A stretch of 18,293 bases of DNA. Source: an uncultured Porphyromonas sp. GTDB lineage: Bacteria; Bacteroidota; Bacteroidia; Bacteroidales; Porphyromonadaceae. Below are positions 14,953-18,293 of this stretch, piece after piece. Position numbers and translations under genes: made by a program. How positions within the stretch are numbered: position 1 is the stretch's first letter; every line of letters begins with the position of its first letter. The DNA lies in contig NZ_CAMYEZ010000025.1 in the NCBI RefSeq assembly GCF_947254915.1, forward strand, positions 1 through 18,293, given 5' to 3'. The notes beneath the pieces were generated by a model. The model was not told where the DNA came from, searched no databases, and saw only the letters and a program-made list of their open reading frames with translations.

Positions 14953-14998
14953 AGAGGAGCGCTCTAGCCCCAATGCGGTGTGCTAGACGCTCTCCTCT
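14953..14998 (+). terminator. Stem-loop after the tlpA-like gene, no U-tract
   Basis: AGAGGAG (14953-14959) pairs with CTCCTCT (14992-14998), and an inner TCTAGC/GCTAGA pairing lengthens the stem. There is no T-run after it, so it may be a weak terminator, an attenuator or an mRNA stability element rather than a full stop between the first and second genes. Confidence 0.45.
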
Positions 14999-15047
14999 GA
15001 GATAATCTACGAATCTCCTATTTAACCTTCTCTTAGACACTGACTAT

Positions 15048-16781
15048 ATGAGACAGACGCTACGCCTAGTACGACTCCTCTGCTTTCTAACCTATATTAG
15101 TATCGCTGGACTATCGGAGCTCACGGCTCAAAGTGATAGCGAGTGGAAGACTTGGAATAAGTTCTCCCCCTCCTTTAGTATACAGAGCGACATGCTCCTT
15201 TCGCTAGATAAGAGCAAAACGGATAGCTACAAGTCGTGGATGGGCAATAGCTACATCACTGGCACCATACGCAATAACTACCTCGAACTGGGACTACGCT
15301 ACGAAGACTTACTACGCCCGATGCCTGGTCACGAACCCGAGCAGGGACGAGGTATACCACACCTACACCTCAAGGGATTCATCGGCCAGTATGGCGAGGT
15401 GACGCTAGGAGACTTCTATGATCAGTTTGGCTCTGGAATCCTCTTCCGTAGCTATGAGGAGCGCACACTCGGCATTGACAATGCCGTGCGAGGAGTGCAC
15501 GTAGCCCTCACACCCTACGATGGAGTACGACTCAAAGGCTTCACGGGACAGCAACGCAACTACTTCGACCGCTCCTTCCGTCTCTTCCGCAAGGAGCGAG
15601 GCTTCATATCGGGGGGCGATGGAGAGCTAGCAATCCATCAGTGGGCACCAGCGATGAGAGACCACCAGATGACTCTCACGCTGGGGGGCTCTTATGTCAA
15701 CAAGGTAGAGGGCGATGAGGTCATCCCCGTAGAGACTCCCGCAGGTATGACTGGGGCGATGCGACTCAACCTGCCCCATCAGGTGCACGCCTTCGGAGGA
15801 CGCGCTAAGTTTACACTCGGAGGCTGGGTGCTCAATGGAGAGTACGCCTACAAGAGTAGCGACCCCACAGCGAGCAACCACTACATCTACGCACCAGGCT
15901 CGGTAGCGATGCTCTCAACCTCCTACTCACAGCGTGGACTGAGTCTACTACTACAAGCGAAGCGTAGCGAGAACTTCAACTTCCTCTCCGCACGCTCGTC
16001 CGTCGGTACGCCACTTCATATCAATCACCTGCCAGCTTTTACCGCTAATCACACCTATACCCTCGCAGCGCTCTACCCCTACGCTACACAGCCCGAGGGC
16101 GAGTGGGCACTCCAGGGAGATGTGCGCTACACCATACCGAGAGGTACTCTACTAGGTGGCAAGTACGGCACGAGTTTGCGCATCAACTATGCACATATCC
16201 GAGGACTCAAGAGCGTTGCTACCGAGCGGCTACCGCTAGGTACCGAGGAGAGCAAGCTTTACGGCACAGACGGCTACCAGCACCCCTTCTTTGGGATGGG
16301 AGAGCTCTACTACTCCGACTTCAACTTCGAGCTAAGCAAGAAGGTCTCTCGCACGGTCTCTCTGACCTTCGAGTACTATCATCAGATCTACAACCAGCAG
16401 GTGGTCGAGGGACACGCAATCAATAGCCCGCTCGTCTATAGCAACATCTTCGTCCTCGACGGCAAGTTCAGACTATCTCCACGCTACACACTACGCACCG
16501 AGCTACAATATCTAAATAGTCGTCAAGCTGAGGGGAGCTGGCTCTTTGGGCTAGCCGAGCTATCCGTAGCACCGCACTGGATGCTCACCCTCTCTGATCA
16601 GTACAATATAGATGCCACCAAGGAGCACTACTATATGGGCTCACTTACCTACGCCAAGGGCAATCATCGTCTACAGCTCGGATACGGACGTACACGCGCT
16701 GGGGTTAATTGCTCGGGAGGTGTCTGTCGCTATATGCCAGAGACGAAGGGTATATACCTAAGCTACAACGGATCCTTCTAG
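15048..16781 (+). CDS. DUF6029-type outer-membrane beta-barrel protein
   Basis: A 577-aa protein with a signal peptide ending near LTAQ (residue 28). The remainder is dominated by alternating amphipathic strands typical of a transmembrane beta-barrel (for example YLELGLRYEDLL, GEVTLGDFYDQFGSGILFR) and ends in an aromatic residue (YLSYNGSF), a usual barrel assembly signal. I recognise it as similar to the Bacteroidales DUF6029 proteins, whose function is unknown. The mature protein has only two cysteines, C555 and C560, in NCSGGVCRYMP just before the last strand. The thioredoxin-like genes on either side make this Cys pair the natural candidate for their action. No promoter box was seen in the 117-bp gap, so it is probably read from upstream. 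Confidence 0.8.
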   Translation: MRQTLRLVRLLCFLTYISIAGLSELTAQSDSEWKTWNKFSPSFSIQSDMLLSLDKSKTDSYKSWMGNSYITGTIRNNYLELGLRYEDLLRPMPGHEPEQGRGIPHLHLKGFIGQYGEVTLGDFYDQFGSGILFRSYEERTLGIDNAVRGVHVALTPYDGVRLKGFTGQQRNYFDRSFRLFRKERGFISGGDGELAIHQWAPAMRDHQMTLTLGGSYVNKVEGDEVIPVETPAGMTGAMRLNLPHQVHAFGGRAKFTLGGWVLNGEYAYKSSDPTASNHYIYAPGSVAMLSTSYSQRGLSLLLQAKRSENFNFLSARSSVGTPLHINHLPAFTANHTYTLAALYPYATQPEGEWALQGDVRYTIPRGTLLGGKYGTSLRINYAHIRGLKSVATERLPLGTEESKLYGTDGYQHPFFGMGELYYSDFNFELSKKVSRTVSLTFEYYHQIYNQQVVEGHAINSPLVYSNIFVLDGKFRLSPRYTLRTELQYLNSRQAEGSWLFGLAELSVAPHWMLTLSDQYNIDATKEHYYMGSLTYAKGNHRLQLGYGRTRAGVNCSGGVCRYMPETKGIYLSYNGSF

Positions 16782-16824
16782 CGCACCAATACCTTACATT
16801 CACGCATTTGACTATAACATCAAG

Positions 16825-17664
16825 ATGAAACTATCTACACGCTATACCATCCTCTCTGCTCTAGCCCTGCTCCTTATGGTCTCTTGCAAGCCTATGCCTG
16901 AGAGCGAGCGACTTATCCCCAATGAGATCGAGACCACCAGCGGTCGATCCGTACTCATCGAGGACTACAGCGGTGTGGGCTGTATCAACTGCCCAGAAGC
17001 TGCCCAGAAGATCACCCAAGCTGCTGAGACTCATGGTGACAAAGTCGTCATCGTAGCACTACACGGGCGCAATATTGGTTCTGGCACTAAGCCAATGGAA
17101 GACCCCAAAGAACTATATAGTCCCGAGGCAGCCACCTACATAGAGCGACTTAAGGGGGTAAACTCCCTACCCATCGCTACCTTCAACCGTCGTCCGGTTG
17201 CCAGCAACGGCGACAAGCCCTTTAGCGACAGCTTTACCCTGTGGCCTGCCGAGATGCAGTCCTGCCGGAAGCTCCCGCAGCTCTACAAGATCGACCTGCA
17301 GGTCTCTGAGAGCGATCGCAAGGTGACGACCCGCTGCACCGCAACGGCTCTAGAGTCAGCGCCCCAAGGGACAGCGCCCGAGCTATACCTACAGCTCTGG
17401 CTCATCGAGGACAATATCATAGCTCCTCAGCACCTCAAGGGAAAGGCCGAAGCTGACGCTAACTACCAGCACAATCACATCTTCCGTCAGACGCTCAACG
17501 GCATCGATGGAGAGGCTTACCAGATCGGCGAGAGCTACGACAAGACCAGCACCATCAAGCGCGAGATCATCGTGCCCGACCACTGCTCCGTCGTAGCTAT
17601 CCTCTACGACCACAAGACAGGCGAGGTGTACGAGGTCACCAAGAAGCCTCTAAAATCACTGTAA
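16825..17664 (+). CDS. Omp28-like outer-membrane lipoprotein
   Basis: A 279-aa lipoprotein. The lipobox LMVSC puts the lipidated cysteine at residue 21. The mature part opens with a thioredoxin-like segment: VLIEDYSGVGCINCPEAA (CxxC at C53 and C56) and a likely cis-proline in SLPIATFNRR (P116). A beta-rich C-terminal domain follows (about 150-279). This layout matches Omp28-related proteins of Porphyromonas, described as outer-membrane or surface proteins. Further cysteines are at C147, C171 and near 259. It starts 43 bp after the barrel gene, so it is probably co-transcribed. Whether the CINC pair is redox-active or structural cannot be told from sequence. Confidence 0.85.
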   Translation: MKLSTRYTILSALALLLMVSCKPMPESERLIPNEIETTSGRSVLIEDYSGVGCINCPEAAQKITQAAETHGDKVVIVALHGRNIGSGTKPMEDPKELYSPEAATYIERLKGVNSLPIATFNRRPVASNGDKPFSDSFTLWPAEMQSCRKLPQLYKIDLQVSESDRKVTTRCTATALESAPQGTAPELYLQLWLIEDNIIAPQHLKGKAEADANYQHNHIFRQTLNGIDGEAYQIGESYDKTSTIKREIIVPDHCSVVAILYDHKTGEVYEVTKKPLKSL

Positions 17665-17678
17665 GCCGAGTTCATCGG

Positions 17679-17705
17679 TATGGCGCTTTTTACCAAAAGG
17701 CCATA
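17679..17705 (+). terminator. Hairpin after the Omp28-like gene
   Basis: TATGGC (17679-17684) pairs with GCCATA (17700-17705) and CTTTT (17686-17690) with AAAAG (17695-17699) around a 4-base loop, with one bulged G. It starts 14 bp after the stop codon. There is no following T-run, so the terminator call is tentative. Confidence 0.45.
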
Positions 17706-17845
17706 TGGATGTTGCACATATTGATGCTCAACGCACCGAAACACGTCTTGTCGTAAAGCTTAGGCTAAGCCGTGCGGTCGCATTTGATCATTAAATCTAC
17801 GAGGAAGTGCTGAGCTGACACACTATAAAAGTAAGCTCTTCAAAA

Positions 17846-18080
17846 GTCACTACGGAGGAAATTAAGGATTCCTCCGTAGTGATTTTGTATTATCCAGCGA
17901 GATACGAACAAATTCTTCGGAACTTTGATTTCATTCTTCCGAAGTTTCATTTCATTCTTCCGAAGTTTTATTTCGCCCCTCCGTGGGGAATTTTCGTTTT
18001 CTCGTGAGCTATTGGGAAATTCCTCGGGAGAAATTGACATCGGCAGAGATGTACGAGTAGCTATAGCGTGAGTCTATAGC
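17846..18080 (-). repeat. MITE-like repeat, copy D
   Basis: Reverse orientation. The core 17912-17974 is three 21-bp units, 61 of 63 bases identical to copy A. Its border at 17847-17882 is a perfect 14-bp-arm hairpin (TCACTACGGAGGAA, 8-base loop), extended by AAA/TTT beyond a G-T pair. The other side continues past the inverted end with sequence shared with copy A (CTATAGCTACTC, CATCTCTG, CCGAGGAATT on the minus strand), to about 18080. Confidence 0.85.
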
Positions 18081-18139
18081 GCTACGGAGCAAGACACACC
18101 TCAGTTGTCATCAGGCTTAGTGCCTAGAGTACAGAGGCA

Positions 18140-18156
18140 TAGCGCGTCAGCCCCTG
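18140..18156 (-). repeat. GCAGGGCTGAYGCATTA motif, copy 3 (diverged)
   Basis: On the minus strand it reads CAGGGGCTGACGCGCTA, so the core GGGCTGACGC is kept. It lies about 60 bp beyond copy D, as copy 1 does beyond copy A, and 45 bp upstream of the -7 box at 18199, pointing the same way relative to its gene as copy 1. Confidence 0.45.
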
Positions 18157-18198
18157 AATTAATCGCCTAGAGAGGGCGGATATTTTTCAGAAACTTAT

Positions 18199-18206
18199 TA
18201 CCTTTG
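18199..18206 (+). promoter_or_regulatory. -7 box of the gene at the right edge
   Basis: TACCTTTG is a perfect TAnnTTTG box, 50 bp upstream of the ATG at 18257. No clear TTG lies 19 bp before it; a T-rich run is there instead (18181-18187). Confidence 0.6.
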
Positions 18207-18256
18207 CGAGCTTGCACACGTTTGTGCAACGAGACAACCAAACTAACAAGACTTTT

Positions 18257-18293
18257 ATGAAACGAAATCTATTATTCCTCTACAGCCTGCTCC
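18257..18293 (+). CDS. N-terminus of an exported protein (partial)
   Basis: Only the first 12 codons are in the window: MKRNLLFLYSLL. Two basic residues followed by a hydrophobic run look like the start of a signal peptide. The ATG follows a TACCTTTG promoter box by 50 bp, which supports a real start. The product cannot be identified. Confidence 0.6.
   Translation, partial: MKRNLLFLYSLL

Larger units (their letters stand above)
17665..18256. other. Intergenic region, Omp28-like gene to window end
   Basis: About 590 bp without an accepted gene. It holds the hairpin at 17679-17705, about 140 bp in which I see only a short GCTTA/TAAGC hairpin (17758-17770), repeat copy D with its extension, the GCGTCAGCCC motif, and the promoter and leader of the last gene. 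Confidence 0.6.

Noticed and set aside
17840..18040. Open frame of 66 codons in repeat D (minus) as a gene
   Set aside because: Same repeat-derived frame as in copy A; no promoter or recognisable protein outside the repeat.

Overview
The window looks like chromosome from a Porphyromonas-type member of the Bacteroidales. Signs of this are promoters of the Bacteroidetes type (TTG, about 19 bp, TAnnTTTG, best seen before the HU gene), a predicted type IX secretion C-terminal domain on a large leucine-rich-repeat protein, a DUF6029-type outer-membrane barrel beside an Omp28-type lipoprotein, and MITE-like intergenic repeats with a tandem-repeat core, resembling in build the BrickBuilt elements of P. 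gingivalis. The species cannot be fixed from the sequence alone.

Layout. 1-213 is intergenic and holds a perfect 22-bp-arm bidirectional terminator. 214-3425 (minus strand) is a two-gene unit: a 96-aa exported protein joined by an ATGA overlap to a 974-aa secreted LRR protein built from three similar modules. 3426-4018 is a gene-free divergent region holding a promoter candidate, repeat copy A and a 122-bp nested palindrome. 4019-8989 (plus) is a tight four-gene run: membrane-anchored lytic transglycosylase, ABC-F ATPase, FtsX/LolE-like permease and urea transporter. 8990-9511 holds repeat copy B and the HU promoter. HU follows (9512-9784), with a bidirectional terminator shared with the opposing operon recR-ligA-MATE (13935 down to 9889, minus). 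13936-14435 holds a phased 9-bp CTAG array, repeat copy C and the promoter of the next operon. 14436-17664 (plus) encodes a TlpA-like thioredoxin, a DUF6029 barrel and an Omp28-like lipoprotein. 17665-18256 holds repeat copy D and a promoter, and 18257 onward is the first 12 codons of an exported protein.

How the genes fit together. The housekeeping block (HU, RecR, LigA, ABC-F) is ordinary. The cell-envelope genes are more distinctive. The TlpA/DUF6029/Omp28 operon looks like an envelope thiol module: two thioredoxin-fold proteins flank a barrel whose only two mature cysteines lie in one short C-terminal motif. The LRR pair is probably a surface-adhesion or protein-binding unit and is visibly AT-richer than its neighbours.

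The least explained signal is the repeat family. Four copies occur in 18 kb, each with exactly three 21-bp units between imperfect inverted ends. Copies A and D share further flanking sequence and both lie upstream of genes for exported proteins, next to a GCGTCAGCCC motif. A third copy of that motif overlaps the stop codon of the urea transporter gene beside copy B.
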